Source of the DNA: Deltaproteobacteria bacterium
Lineage (GTDB): Bacteria > SAR324 > JACQKK01
Direction: 5' to 3'
NCBI GenBank assembly: GCA_029858165.1
Contig: JAOUFO010000002.1
Location: 1 to 23,996, forward strand
Length of the DNA: 23,996 nt
Shown here piece after piece: positions 7,220-15,121 of this stretch. The notes beneath the pieces are model-generated. The model was not told the origin of the DNA, did not search any database, and worked only from the letters and a program-made list of their open reading frames with translations. Numbering within the stretch: position 1 is the stretch's first letter; each line of letters begins with the position of its first letter. The translations under genes were made by a program, and so were the position numbers.

Positions 7220-8584
7220 ATGGAACCCAAAACCTCCCGATCCCCAGGGGAAAAACCCACCGGCAGCAGCCGGGGGGCCGCCCTTAAAATGGTGGTGTTT
7301 GTGGCTTGGCGCAACCTGTGGCGCAACCCCATGCGATCCGGTCTTACCATCACCGCCTTTGGCTTCGGGCTGTCCCTGATGATCGCCTACAGTTCCATCG
7401 CCATGGGAATGTTTAAGCAGATGGTGGATTACACCACGGTCATCACCTTGGGAACCCACCAGGTCCACCGACAGGAATTCATCAAAAACCAGGACCTGTA
7501 TGCCCTGCTGCCCTGGAGCCTGCTGGACCGTTTGAACCGGGACCTGCCCCAGGGGGTCCATGCCGCCCCCAGGCTGTACGCCGCCGCCATGGCCTCTGCG
7601 GGGGATTATTCAGCCGGAGCCATGATCCGCGGTCTGGACTCCGGGCAGGAAGCCCAGGTCACCCAAATCAGCCGCCATATCCGCAAGGGAGCGTTTCAAC
7701 TGGATTCGTCCCCCCATTCCTCAGGGAAGGCCCTCCCCCGGGGCGGCCCATTTGCTCCGGTGGTGATCGGCTACCAACTGGCCAAAAACCTTCATGTTGG
7801 GGTGGGGGGCAATCTGGTTTTGGTCACTCAGGCAGCGGATGGGTCCATCGGCAACAACCTCTACCGGGTGGCCGGCATCTTAAAACCGGTGGCGGTGGAA
7901 CTGGACCGAATGGGTGTACTGATGTCCATCCAGAGTTATCAGGAACTGATGGCCCTGGATTCCGGGGTTCATGAAATCGCCTTTTCCATGGCCGGAGAAA
8001 TGGGGCTGGATAAGGTGAAGCAGCAAATCCAGGCGATTGTATCCGGTTGGGAGGCCGGTCAGCCCAAAGACCCCCTGGGAGGGCCGGTGGTGGTGCGTTC
8101 CTGGCAGGACATTACCCCCGCCATGGCCGATATGATCAAAACCTATGATGTGGTGCTGGTTGTGTTTCAAATGGTGTTTCTTTCTTTGGCGGGGCTGGGG
8201 TTGTTGAACACCCTGTTGATGAGCATTTATGAGCGGCGCAGGGAATTCGGCATTCTGATGGCCCTGGGGATGAGCCGGTCCCTGCTGCTGGCCATGGTGA
8301 TGGCCGAAAGCCTGTTTTTATCCCTGGCGGCAGCCACGGTGGGATCGGGGGTGGGAATTTTCTGGGCCATCCGGCTGGAAACCTACGGGTGGGATTTTTC
8401 CCGGTATATCCCCGATGGGCTGGATTTTATGGGAATGGTGATGGAACCGGTCATGTACGGCCACTTTACCCCTGACCAGGCGGTCAAGTCGGTTTTGGCC
8501 ATGCTGGCGGTGGCCCTGGCGGCATCGGTGATTCCGGCGATGCACATGGCCCGCCTGAAGCCGGTGCAGGTGCTGGGGGGGTGA
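7220..8584 (+). CDS. ABC transporter permease, FtsX/MacB/LolC-E type (first copy)
   Basis: 454 residues, with GAGGTG just before the ATG. A cytoplasmic N-terminal tail of about 40 residues containing AWRNLWRNPMRS leads into membrane segment 1 (about 41-63). A periplasmic MacB-like domain of about 240 residues follows, then three more membrane segments (about 310-335, 352-378, 425-445). The cytoplasmic coupling segment SIYERRREFGILMALGMS between segments 2 and 3 and the ending IPAMHMARLKPVQVL are family hallmarks. These permeases do not form a classical pore; they transmit ATPase motion to extract or push substrates at the periplasmic face. The gene is paralogous to the next one and both are needed for a LolCE-like heterodimer. 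It starts 15 bases after the LolA-like gene. Confidence 0.92.
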   Translation: MEPKTSRSPGEKPTGSSRGAALKMVVFVAWRNLWRNPMRSGLTITAFGFGLSLMIAYSSIAMGMFKQMVDYTTVITLGTHQVHRQEFIKNQDLYALLPWSLLDRLNRDLPQGVHAAPRLYAAAMASAGDYSAGAMIRGLDSGQEAQVTQISRHIRKGAFQLDSSPHSSGKALPRGGPFAPVVIGYQLAKNLHVGVGGNLVLVTQAADGSIGNNLYRVAGILKPVAVELDRMGVLMSIQSYQELMALDSGVHEIAFSMAGEMGLDKVKQQIQAIVSGWEAGQPKDPLGGPVVVRSWQDITPAMADMIKTYDVVLVVFQMVFLSLAGLGLLNTLLMSIYERRREFGILMALGMSRSLLLAMVMAESLFLSLAAATVGSGVGIFWAIRLETYGWDFSRYIPDGLDFMGMVMEPVMYGHFTPDQAVKSVLAMLAVALAASVIPAMHMARLKPVQVLGG

Positions 8585-8635
8585 CCCATCCGGGCAAAAC
8601 CCCCATCCCATGGATGAACAAAAGGGCTGAAAAAG

Positions 8636-9907
8636 ATGAAACAAACCCCCCACATGCGGACTTTGGCGTTGTTGGCTTGGCGCAACCTGTGGCGCAACAG
8701 CCGACGAACCCTGATCACCCTGACCACGGTGACTTTGGGATTCGCCATTGCCGTGTTTTTCATCGGCATCGGGGATGGAGCCCACAATCAGATGATCCGC
8801 AACGGGGTTCGCATGGGGGACGGCCATTTGGCGGTGCTGCCCAAAGGGTATTTGGAGGCCCCGGCGAACCATGTGTTTCTGCGCCAAGGCAAAGCGGCGG
8901 CCCGGATTCTGGCCGCCAGCGGGGTGGTCGGGCGGGTCTCCCCCCGAATCAACCTTCAGGTGCTGGCTTCCACCGCCAACAATTCAGTGGGGGCCATGTT
9001 GCAGGGAATGGTGCTGGACAAAGACCCGCGGGCGGAATCCATCAAAAAAGGAATCATCCAGGGGGTTTGGCCCCTGACCGCCGACAGCCGCGGAGTGGTG
9101 ATCGGCAGCCGCATGGCGGCCAAACTGAAAGCCAAAGTGGGCAGCAAAATCGTGGTGCTGGCAGGCACCTCGGCGGGGGAATCCTCCAGCCGCCTGGGGC
9201 GGGTGCGGGCGGTGTTTCACACCGGGGTGGACGATCTGGATGGGTATGTGATGTTAAGCAATCTGGAATTTGCCCGGGCTTTTTTGCTGGAGGAAGGGGG
9301 AGAGGCGGCTTTGGAGCCGGTGACCAGTTTTGGGATATTGCTGGACAACGAAACCACCCTGCCCCTGTGGGAAGCCCGCCTGAAGGGGTTGCAATGGCCT
9401 GCGGAGGCCCAGGTGGCCGACTGGCGGGAGATCATGCCTCAACTGGTCAACTATATTCTGGTGGATGATATGGGCAACTATGTGGCTTTGGGGTTTGTGC
9501 TGGTGATGGTGGCCTTTGGAATTTTAAACACCATATCCATGAGCGTTTTGGAACGCACCCGGGAATTCGGCCTGTTGCGGGCCTTGGGGATGAACCCTTT
9601 GGGGGTGATGCTGCTGGTGATGTGGGAGGCCTGGTGGCTTTCGCTGGTCTCTTTGGTGCTGGGGTGGACCGTGGGGGGGGGGATTCATCAATACTTTGCC
9701 ACCCAGGGGTGGGACCTGTCCAAAATGATGGGGGACCAGGGTTTGGTCACCAGCGGAGTGGTGATGGACCCGGTATTGTATTCGGAGCTTTCCTGGGGCC
9801 GGGTGGGACTGCTGACCCTGGTGATTTTGGCCACCATTTTGATTTCCGGGTTGTACCCGGCTTTTAGGGCCTTTCGGGTTACGCCGGTACAAGCCCTGGA
9901 AACTTAA
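8636..9907 (+). CDS. ABC transporter permease, FtsX/MacB/LolC-E type (second copy)
   Basis: 423 residues. The N-terminus (LLAWRNLWRNSRR) repeats that of the preceding permease, and a stretch of over 20 bases coding for it is identical in both genes, indicating an old duplication kept under selection. Membrane segments lie at about 25-46, 280-303, 322-350 and 390-410, with the periplasmic domain between the first two. SVLERTREFGLLRALGM and LYPAFRAFRVTPVQALE are textbook FtsX-family coupling and C-terminal motifs. The start at 8636 lies 51 bases after the previous stop; its ribosome site (AGGG about ten bases away) is weak, and an in-frame ATG at 8654 is an alternative. It probably pairs with the first permease and the LolD-like ATPase. 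Confidence 0.92.
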   Translation: MKQTPHMRTLALLAWRNLWRNSRRTLITLTTVTLGFAIAVFFIGIGDGAHNQMIRNGVRMGDGHLAVLPKGYLEAPANHVFLRQGKAAARILAASGVVGRVSPRINLQVLASTANNSVGAMLQGMVLDKDPRAESIKKGIIQGVWPLTADSRGVVIGSRMAAKLKAKVGSKIVVLAGTSAGESSSRLGRVRAVFHTGVDDLDGYVMLSNLEFARAFLLEEGGEAALEPVTSFGILLDNETTLPLWEARLKGLQWPAEAQVADWREIMPQLVNYILVDDMGNYVALGFVLVMVAFGILNTISMSVLERTREFGLLRALGMNPLGVMLLVMWEAWWLSLVSLVLGWTVGGGIHQYFATQGWDLSKMMGDQGLVTSGVVMDPVLYSELSWGRVGLLTLVILATILISGLYPAFRAFRVTPVQALET

Positions 9908-9929
9908 AAAAAAAGGCAACAAGCCCGGC
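9908..9929 (+). repeat. Possible relative of the AAAGGCA...AGCC intergenic motif
   Basis: Directly after the TAA of the second permease comes a run of A, then AAGGCAACAAGCCCGGC (9913-9929). It resembles the sequence after the outer-membrane protein gene at 12285-12312 (AAGGCAGTTAGCCCGGC), differing at three positions. The remainder of the 157-base gap to the ATPase gene holds CGACAG and CTGTCG arms but nothing I can name. Confidence 0.35.
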
Positions 9930-10064
9930 TATCACCGCATGGAGGCTATGCCGACAGACGGGAACCGGTGCCTGTCGCTGGACAGGGATGGTCGCCGGAT
10001 GTTTTTTGGAGCATGCACGGGGGCTGGCTCCCCTCAGGTTTTCAAGCAACAAAGGAATTCATCC

Positions 10065-10763
10065 ATGACACCTACAGAAGACACGCCGGTTTTGCTGAGA
10101 TGTGAAAACCTGACCCGGGTGTACAAACAGGGAGAGGTGGAGGTGCATGCCTTAAGCGGGGTGAGCCTTGTGTTGTGGGAAAAGGAATTCACTGCCCTGG
10201 TGGGCCCTTCCGGGTCCGGGAAAACCACCTTTTTAAACCTGATCGGAGGGCTGGACAAGCCCACCTCCGGGGAATTGTTCATCAACGGCACCGACCTAAC
10301 CCGGCTTTCCCCGGCGAAACTGGCCGCCTTTCGGCTGTATCAGGTGGGATTTGTGTTTCAATCCTACAATCTGGTGCCGGTGCTTTCGGCTTTGGAAAAC
10401 GTGGCGTTTGTGATGGTGTTGCAGGGCCGCCCCCCCAAGGAGCGGAATGAGCGGGCACACCATTATCTGGAGCGGGTGGGGCTGGCCGATCTGGCCCACC
10501 GGCGTCCCAAGGCCTTGTCCGGCGGGCAGCAACAGCGGGTGGCGGTGGCACGGGCGCTGGCCGCAGGCCCCCGGCTGGTCCTGGCGGATGAACCCACCGC
10601 CAATCTGGATTCCGAATCGGCTTTCGGGTTGTTGGATTTGATGCATGATCTCAACCGGCAGGAAGGCATCACCTTTTTGTTTTCCACCCACGACCCCCGG
10701 GTGGTGGAACGGGCCGGGCGGGTGATCACCCTGCGGGATGGCCGGGTGGTGGTGGGGGAATAG
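10065..10763 (+). CDS. ABC transporter ATP-binding protein, LolD/MacB type
   Basis: 232 residues from the ATG at 10065, which has AAGGA eight bases upstream. The frame is open from 9939, but the added residues are not family-like. All motifs are intact: Walker A GPSGSGKTT (47-55), Q-loop Q99, signature LSGGQ (151-155), Walker B LVLADE (171-176) and the switch histidine H209. The length and the RVYKQGEVEVHAL start fit the LolD/MacB subfamily, the energy module for FtsX-type permeases. It powers the two permeases encoded just upstream. It is separated from them by a 157-base gap, longer than other spacings in the cluster, but lies on the same strand with no visible terminator. Confidence 0.95.
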   Translation: MTPTEDTPVLLRCENLTRVYKQGEVEVHALSGVSLVLWEKEFTALVGPSGSGKTTFLNLIGGLDKPTSGELFINGTDLTRLSPAKLAAFRLYQVGFVFQSYNLVPVLSALENVAFVMVLQGRPPKERNERAHHYLERVGLADLAHRRPKALSGGQQQRVAVARALAAGPRLVLADEPTANLDSESAFGLLDLMHDLNRQEGITFLFSTHDPRVVERAGRVITLRDGRVVVGE

Positions 10764-10790
10764 GGCACAAAACCCAAGGGAGCGGGAACC

Positions 10791-12284
10791 ATGAAAAAAA
10801 CAAACCGGTTCTTTCCCAAGGTGTTGTTGCTGGCCGTTTGTGGGGTGTCCCTAACCGGTCCTGTTTTGCCTGACCGCCTTTTGGGGGCCGACAGCCAACA
10901 CCCCGTGGATTCGGATCCCTTCACCCCAGCCCCTTTGCCCACCCCCGATTCGGCCCTGAACCCGGTTGAGGGGGAAAAAGTGCTTCCTGAATCCGGGGAG
11001 GGGGCAGATGAGGGGAACCTGGGGGGCAAATCCTGGTTTATCCGGTTGACCGCCATGGCCCAGTTGACCTCCCAAACCGGCAAAGCCGGGCCGGGGGAAT
11101 ACGGCTACCACCATGAGGGGGATGACACCAGCGGGGTGGACAGCGCCACCTTTAGATTGATGGGAGAAGGCGGCCTGGGACATGCCGCCTGGGAGGTCCA
11201 TTACCTCAACCATCGCATCCAAACCACCCCCCAGGCGGTTCAAATCGGAGGGGTTGAAACCCCCACCGGGGCCGAATGGTTCCGCTACAAACCCCTGGGG
11301 GAGGACCTGGAAAAACCCTCTACCGACCCGGCCCATCCGGCCACCGGTCAAAATGTGGTGTGGCACCACGAATTGGACCGGGCCTATCTGGCAGTGTGGG
11401 GGGATGGGTTTCAACTGAAAATGGGAAGACAGGTCATCGGCTGGGGGGCGGGCCGGTTTTGGAAGCCCACCGATGTGTTCGGCACTTTTTCCCCCACGGA
11501 CCCGGATACCGCCTACAAACCGGGGGTGGATTCCGTGGTGGCCGATGTGTACCCCGGAGAGTTTTCCCGCATCACCCTGGCTGTGGTGGCCCATCCGGAG
11601 CGCTTCAGCCGGATGCAAAACCACACCGCCATGCAGTTTCAGCAGAAAATGGGGGATGAATCGGAGGTGTCCCTGTTGCTGGCCAAAGTGTTGGGGCGTG
11701 GAGAGGTGGGATTAAGCGTGGAAACCGCCTGGCTGGGGGCTGGCTGGCGACTGGAACACCTGACATTTGAAAACAAGCCGGTGGAAGAGGCCCAGGTTCC
11801 CCTATCCCCTTTTCTGCCTCTGCCGCCTCCGCCGCCCGGCGGAGAGCATGGGTCTCAAACGGTAGTCGGAGGGGATTACCGGTTTTCAGACGGCACCTTG
11901 TTGCTGGTGGAATATTCCAGCCATTCCCTGGGAGCGGACACTGAAGAGGAACTGGGCGGGGTGGCCGCCTCGGCGGATATCCGGATGGGGCTGCAACGGC
12001 AGCTTTCCAAAAGGGTGCTGGGGGTGCTGCTTTCCAGAGAACTGACCCCCCTGTTGCAGGGGAGCTACGCGGTGTTCACCTCATCCTTGCAGGACCGCCA
12101 AAACCAACGGTGGGAATCCTTCCTCCATCAAATATCCCTCACTTATTCCATCAGCGATGAGGCGGAAGCGGCGGCGGCTCTTTACACCGCCAACGGGCGG
12201 GGGCTTGGGCCTCTGGGGGAACTGCGCTCCGAATACGGCCACCTGCCCAACACCTTTTACGCCCGCCTGCGGGTTTACTTCTGA
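10791..12284 (+). CDS. Outer-membrane beta-barrel protein linked to the ABC exporter
   Basis: 497 residues with a signal peptide (KK...FFPKVLLLAVCGVSL), probably cleaved near LGA/DSQ at about 33. A Pro/Gly/Glu-rich leader follows, then alternating amphipathic strands from about residue 80. The motif LKMGRQVIGWGAGRFWKPTDVF (split around residues 207-228) is typical of DUF1302-like and related Gram-negative barrels. The chain ends in YARLRVYF with a terminal phenylalanine, the usual BAM recognition signal. A proline-rich insertion (PLPPPPPGG, about 345) is probably a surface loop. The cysteine in the signal region is preceded by LAV, which is a poor lipobox, so a lipoprotein is unlikely. The gene starts 27 bases after the ATPase stop and has a good AAGGGAG site. 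It is the likely outer-membrane component or recipient of the export system. Confidence 0.8.
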   Translation: MKKTNRFFPKVLLLAVCGVSLTGPVLPDRLLGADSQHPVDSDPFTPAPLPTPDSALNPVEGEKVLPESGEGADEGNLGGKSWFIRLTAMAQLTSQTGKAGPGEYGYHHEGDDTSGVDSATFRLMGEGGLGHAAWEVHYLNHRIQTTPQAVQIGGVETPTGAEWFRYKPLGEDLEKPSTDPAHPATGQNVVWHHELDRAYLAVWGDGFQLKMGRQVIGWGAGRFWKPTDVFGTFSPTDPDTAYKPGVDSVVADVYPGEFSRITLAVVAHPERFSRMQNHTAMQFQQKMGDESEVSLLLAKVLGRGEVGLSVETAWLGAGWRLEHLTFENKPVEEAQVPLSPFLPLPPPPPGGEHGSQTVVGGDYRFSDGTLLLVEYSSHSLGADTEEELGGVAASADIRMGLQRQLSKRVLGVLLSRELTPLLQGSYAVFTSSLQDRQNQRWESFLHQISLTYSISDEAEAAAALYTANGRGLGPLGELRSEYGHLPNTFYARLRVYF

Positions 12285-12312
12285 CCCCAAAAAGAAAGGC
12301 AGTTAGCCCGGC
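12285..12312 (+). repeat. Isolated copy of the CCAAAAAGAAAGGC repeat leader
   Basis: The 14-base word CCAAAAAGAAAGGC at 12287-12300 recurs exactly at 16671, 16757 and 16954. Here it is followed by AGTTAGCCCGGC rather than by the long hairpin. It lies immediately after the stop of the outer-membrane protein gene. It may be a decayed copy of the hairpin repeat or part of a transcription-end structure. Confidence 0.5.
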
Positions 12313-12405
12313 CTCTCCCCGGTCGTTTAACACGACTTTCCCCATCCAAAAAATGGGTTGCCCGGAAAGCAAAGTCAGCTTCATTTTAATCCGCTATCGG
12401 TTTGT

Positions 12406-12414
12406 TGCTATAAT
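12406..12414 (+). promoter_or_regulatory. Extended -10 promoter for the ABC-class ATPase gene
   Basis: TGC followed by TATAAT (12409-12414) is a perfect extended -10. The -35 region is poor (TTTAAT at 12385-12390, 18-base spacer), as is common for extended -10 promoters. Transcription should begin about 12421, giving a leader of some 20 bases with GGAGGGG before the ATG at 12441. Confidence 0.6.
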
Positions 12415-12440
12415 GGAAACATCAACCGGAGGGGACAGCC

Positions 12441-14192
12441 ATGGACACAGCCGACGAACTGGGGCGGAGAATTCAAGCCCTGGATGGGAAGGATTATGGG
12501 GACTACCAGACCCTAAAGGGGAGTTGGAGCTTTCCCCGGTTTGCCTTTCAGATGGAGCGCATTCCCAAAGACCCTTACGCTCCGCCGGAGGCGGGTTTGT
12601 TCCGCGTGGTGGTTTCCCGCCAAGAGGCGGGGTGGGATGCGGAATGGAGCGACACCCCGGCCAAAAAACTGGCCCTGGCCGATTTTTTGGTGCGCCGGTT
12701 TTTCCGGCAGACGGAAACCCTCTGTCCCGGTGTTCGGGGCACCGGCCATGGGGGGATCATCACCATTGCCCGTCCGGGTCCGGCTTTTTTAGAACGCAGT
12801 GCCATTCAGGTTTTTGCGGAGCGGCTGGAGGTGCGCATCGCCATCGGCCTGCCGGCCAAAGGAAGGCATATCGCGGCCCGAACAGCCAAAACCATGCTGT
12901 TGGAGGAACTGCCCGCCATCGTGGATCAATCTTTGTTTGCCGAAAGGGTGGACCCGTCGGTCCTGGCGGCCCATCAGCAGGCATTGGCAGATTCCTGGTT
13001 TATCCGGGAATCTCTGGTCAGGCAGGGGCTGGCGGCCTTTGTGGCTGACGGCGCCCGGTTGCCCCGTTTCAGCGGGGAGGATCAGACCCCGGCCACGGGG
13101 AGGGTGATTCCCTTCCAATCCCCCCCCTCTTTGCGGGTGGCCATGCGGCTGCCCAGGGGGCAAACCGTTACCGGAATGGCCATCCCCCAAGGGGTTACGC
13201 TGATCGTGGGGGGGGGCTATCACGGAAAATCCACCTTGTTGCAGGCGTTGGAAATGGGCGTTTACGACCATATTCCAGGGGACGGCAGAGAAAACTGCGT
13301 GGCCCTGGAAACCGCGGCAAAGGTGCGGGCTTTTGACGGCAGATCGGTAAGCGGGGTGGAACTTTCCGCTTTTATCGGCTCTCTGCCCGCCGGGGCGGAT
13401 ACAGGCTGTTTTTCCACCCTCAACGCTTCCGGTTCCACCTCTCAGGCCGCTTTTTTGGCTGAATCATTGGAGGCGGGAGCCAAGCTGTTGCTGATGGATG
13501 AGGATACCTGCGCCACCAATTTTATGATCCGCGACCGGCGGATGCAGGCCCTGGTTGAGCGGGAGGATGAGCCGATCACCGCATTTGTGGACCGGGTGCG
13601 CCAGTTGTATCAACACCTGGGGGTTTCCACCATTTTGGTGATGGGGGGATCGGGCGATTATTTCGGCGAGGCCGATTGTGTGATACAGATGAAGGGGTTC
13701 CAGCCTTTGGATGTAACGGAAAAGGCCTGGCAGATTGCTGATCAGTTGGATACAGGCAGAGCCAGGGAAGCCCGCGGAGAATTGGGGATGCCCCGCCTTC
13801 GCCTGCCTTTGGCCCGTGGGCTTGAACCGGAAAACATGTATGGCAAACTGTCTATCCATGCATCCCATCTGAAACGGCTGGTCTATGGGAACCAATCGGT
13901 GGACCTGACCGATTTGGAACAATTGGTGGAAACCAACCAGACCCACACCCTGGGTTGGGCCATCCGCTACGCCTGCCGGTATATGGACACCAACACCCCC
14001 TTAAACCAGGTGGTGGAACAGGTGATGGAAGATATAGGCAAAGGGGGGCTGGATATTTTGACCGAAAACCTGTCGGGTAATCTGGTGGCGTTCAGGGGGG
14101 TGGAACTGGCGGGGGCCATCAACCGGCTGCGGGGTTTGAAGGTGGTCCAACAACAGAAGAAAGAAACCCATCCGTCGGGAGAGGATCGGTAG
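12441..14192 (+). CDS. Predicted ATPase of the ABC class (PF09818/COG3044 family)
   Basis: 583 residues, the usual length for this soluble family, which is unrelated to transporters in operon context. The N-terminal part (1-240) contains SWSFPRFAFQMERIPKDPYAPP. The nucleotide-binding part has Walker A GGGYHGKST (257-265), NASGSTSQA (328-336) in place of the ABC signature, and Walker B LLLMDED (349-355), followed by TCATNFMIRDRRMQAL, a strongly conserved family segment. A C-terminal region (about 460-583) follows. A trypanosomal relative (MRB1590) binds RNA, so an RNA-related role is conceivable, but the bacterial function is not established to my knowledge. It has its own promoter and a GGAGGGG site. 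The neighbours (barrel protein before, hydrolase after) give no functional clue. Confidence 0.9.
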   Translation: MDTADELGRRIQALDGKDYGDYQTLKGSWSFPRFAFQMERIPKDPYAPPEAGLFRVVVSRQEAGWDAEWSDTPAKKLALADFLVRRFFRQTETLCPGVRGTGHGGIITIARPGPAFLERSAIQVFAERLEVRIAIGLPAKGRHIAARTAKTMLLEELPAIVDQSLFAERVDPSVLAAHQQALADSWFIRESLVRQGLAAFVADGARLPRFSGEDQTPATGRVIPFQSPPSLRVAMRLPRGQTVTGMAIPQGVTLIVGGGYHGKSTLLQALEMGVYDHIPGDGRENCVALETAAKVRAFDGRSVSGVELSAFIGSLPAGADTGCFSTLNASGSTSQAAFLAESLEAGAKLLLMDEDTCATNFMIRDRRMQALVEREDEPITAFVDRVRQLYQHLGVSTILVMGGSGDYFGEADCVIQMKGFQPLDVTEKAWQIADQLDTGRAREARGELGMPRLRLPLARGLEPENMYGKLSIHASHLKRLVYGNQSVDLTDLEQLVETNQTHTLGWAIRYACRYMDTNTPLNQVVEQVMEDIGKGGLDILTENLSGNLVAFRGVELAGAINRLRGLKVVQQQKKETHPSGEDR

Positions 14193-14243
14193 TTTTGCAC
14201 AGGTCTCAGGTTTTGTGAACCCCCAACGATAAGGAGAATTTTC

Positions 14244-14954
14244 ATGACCAGTGAATGGATCGCCATTCCTCCGGCTGCAAACCAGCCCCAAGACGGTTTG
14301 CAGGGGTATCTGGCTTTGCCGCCGGGGGGAAAAGGTCCGGGGGTGGTGGTCCTCCAGGAGATTTTCGGGGTGAATGGCCACATCCGCTCCATTGCTGACC
14401 GGCTGGCTGTGGCCGGTTTTATGGCCCTGGCACCGGATTTGTTTTGGAGGATGGCCCCCCGGTTTGATGTGGGGTATGGCCTGGAGGATGCCCAGGCCGC
14501 CGGAAAAATGCGGGAGGGCACTTCCTTAGAGGATGGAGTGGCCGATATTGCCCGCAGCCTGGATACTTTGCGGACCCATCCGGCGTCTGTCGGAGGCCGG
14601 GTGGGGGTGATGGGGTTTTGCTGGGGGGGGTTGCTCACTTTTTTGGCGGCGGCGCGCCTGAAACCGGATGCGGCGGTGGAGTTTTACGGGCGGCGTACAG
14701 AAGAGTTCATCGGGGAGGCGAAAACCATCGGCTGCCCCATGCAGTTTCATTTTGGGGGGAAGGATCCCATAATATCCTCCCAGGCCATCCAGACCGTCCG
14801 GGAGGGGGTGGAAGGGCTGCCCCACACCGAATTTTATGTCTACCCGGAGGTCGGCCACGGGTTCAATTGCGATGCCCGCTCTGATTTTCACCCTGCCAGT
14901 GCCGAACCGGCCTGGAACAGAACCCTCGGGTTTCTAAAAACCCATCTGAGTTAA
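14244..14954 (+). CDS. Dienelactone hydrolase family protein
   Basis: 236 residues; AAGGAG lies seven bases before the ATG. An alpha/beta-hydrolase with the dienelactone-hydrolase pattern: QEIFGVN (38-44) supplying Glu39, nucleophile Cys126 in GFCWGG (125-130 region), Asp174 in FGGKDPI and His205 in VGHGF. The complete Cys-Asp-His triad and family length (about 235) suggest an active cytoplasmic enzyme that hydrolyses lactones or esters of the carboxymethylenebutenolide type. No chlorocatechol or aromatic-degradation genes are nearby, so the natural substrate is unknown. It begins 51 bases after the ABC-class ATPase gene and may be transcribed with it. It ends 13 bases before the convergent tRNA-Leu gene. 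Confidence 0.92.
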   Translation: MTSEWIAIPPAANQPQDGLQGYLALPPGGKGPGVVVLQEIFGVNGHIRSIADRLAVAGFMALAPDLFWRMAPRFDVGYGLEDAQAAGKMREGTSLEDGVADIARSLDTLRTHPASVGGRVGVMGFCWGGLLTFLAAARLKPDAAVEFYGRRTEEFIGEAKTIGCPMQFHFGGKDPIISSQAIQTVREGVEGLPHTEFYVYPEVGHGFNCDARSDFHPASAEPAWNRTLGFLKTHLS

Positions 14955-14967
14955 AGCGAAGAAGGAG

Positions 14968-15050
14968 TGCCGACAGGGGGAGTCGAACCCCCACGGGCGT
15001 AGCCCACTACCCCCTCAAGGTAGCGTGTCTGCCAATTCCACCATGTCGGC
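14968..15050 (-). tRNA. tRNA-Leu (anticodon GAG)
   Basis: Read on the minus strand, the 83 bases fold as a class II tRNA. The acceptor GCCGACA pairs with TGTCGGC and the discriminator is A. The D-arm is TGGTGGAATTGGCAGACACG, as in bacterial tRNA-Leu. The anticodon stem CTACC/GGTAG encloses loop TTGAGGG with anticodon GAG. There is a long variable arm, and the T-arm is GGGGG-TTCGACT-CCCCC. The 3' CCA is not encoded (CTC follows), so it must be added by the CCA enzyme. It reads CUC and CUU codons. Confidence 0.96.
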
Positions 15051-15064
15051 CAATGCAATTAGAG

Positions 15065-15093
15065 AATATAGCCGTTTTTCTCATGGTGTTCAA
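15065..15093 (-). promoter_or_regulatory. Promoter of the tRNA-Leu gene
   Basis: On the minus strand TTGAAC (15093-15088), a 17-base spacer and TATATT (15070-15065) form a near-consensus sigma70 promoter. Its start point would be about eight bases before the tRNA 5' end, so the tRNA is transcribed independently of the Hpt gene upstream. Confidence 0.7.
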
Positions 15094-15121
15094 GCCGCAT
15101 CCCAAGAGGGGAGGAAATTTT

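Noticed and set aside
8581..9468. 295-codon plus-strand frame overlapping the second permease
   Set aside because: Gly/Gln/Arg-rich shadow frame; the permease frame carries the complete FtsX-family pattern.
10791..10850. Lipobox in the outer-membrane protein signal (LAVC)
   Set aside because: Valine just before the cysteine is atypical, and the long barrel with a C-terminal phenylalanine fits a signal-peptidase-I substrate better.
14928..14943. GGGTTT/AAACCC inverted repeat as a terminator for tRNA-Leu or the hydrolase gene
   Set aside because: It lies inside the hydrolase coding region and has no T-run after it in either direction.
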